Notes under the pieces: generated by a model | Seen by the model: only the letters and a program-made list of their open reading frames with translations | What the model was told of the DNA's origin: nothing | The model's database searches: none | In this document: in pieces, positions 63,701 through 64,000 of the stretch | How positions within the stretch are numbered: the stretch's first letter is position 1 | Layout of the letters: each line of letters starts with the position of its first letter | Made by a program: the position numbers and the translations under genes | Assembly: GCF_901933205.1 (NCBI RefSeq) | Contig: NC_044572.1 | Span: 110,558,965-110,622,964 of the forward strand | Source: Camarhynchus parvulus | Lineage: Eukaryota > Chordata > Aves > Passeriformes > Thraupidae | DNA length: 64,000 bases | Reading direction: 5' to 3'

Positions 63701-64000
63701 CCTTACTCTTTGAATCATCAAGTTACATGGAACCTATCTATTCTAAGAAATAAGGAGAACCTGAAACACTGATGTATTTAGCCAGAGTTTAGGATTCAGG
63801 GCTCATTTTTATGTTTAATTAGAAATACTTCCACTCTAAAAGCTATTTGCCATAATTAAGTTTTTTGTCTTAAAGATTATCTACGCAATAAACTTTGAGG
63901 CTTTTGGGCTCTCTGAACTCAAGTGGGCAAACCACAAAAATGGAGATTAAATAAAAATAGTTATGTGGCACTGCTTATTAATTGAGAAGGATTCCAAAGC
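60741..64000. other. Unique AT-rich non-coding stretch to the window end
   Basis: No gene, transposon or notable simple repeat is recognised. Open frames are 88 codons or shorter and unremarkable. Confidence 0.5.

Overview
This window is bird nuclear DNA from a gene-poor, AT-rich, non-coding (intergenic or intronic) region. The class assignment rests on ten fragments of CR1, the LINE typical of bird and reptile genomes. Several end in the CR1 8-9 bp terminal repeats. Two endogenous-retrovirus LTRs of types I recognise from bird genomes support it. There are no L1 or Alu-like elements and no bacterial features. Species, chromosome and nearest gene cannot be read from the sequence.

Layout. 1-9585: unique AT-rich DNA with one plus-strand CR1 3' end (1458-1867). 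9586-10668: a nearly full-length solo LTR with a degenerate internal repeat array. 10669-34894: long unique stretches with two minus-strand CR1 copies (15059-15355, 22105-22565). The second copy is split by a 170-bp insertion flanked by a 4-bp repeat. An (ATCT)n microsatellite lies at 29807-29899. 34895-35400: an internal CR1 piece from the start of ORF2 (endonuclease region), broken by stops and frameshifts. 35401-48389: a tiny CR1 3' tail (37357-37393), a plus-strand CR1 (42655-43197) and a T36/(GTTTT)5 tract (46330-46390). 48390-60740: four minus-strand CR1 copies and a second, decayed LTR (49590-50015).

Genes. I find no protein-coding gene, tRNA, rRNA or recognisable small RNA. No open reading frame exceeds 131 codons. 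The longest one lies inside a CR1 copy, and the others have the length expected by chance in AT-rich DNA. A few short stretches look exon-like or coding-like (39185-39508, 45628-45775, 31928-32255 minus). They are listed as leads, not as genes.

No new biological system is evident. The observations most worth checking are the nested insertion in the CR1 at 22105-22565, the interleaved inverted repeats at 48094-48147, the unidentified coding-like stretch near 32 kb, and the exon-like stretches.
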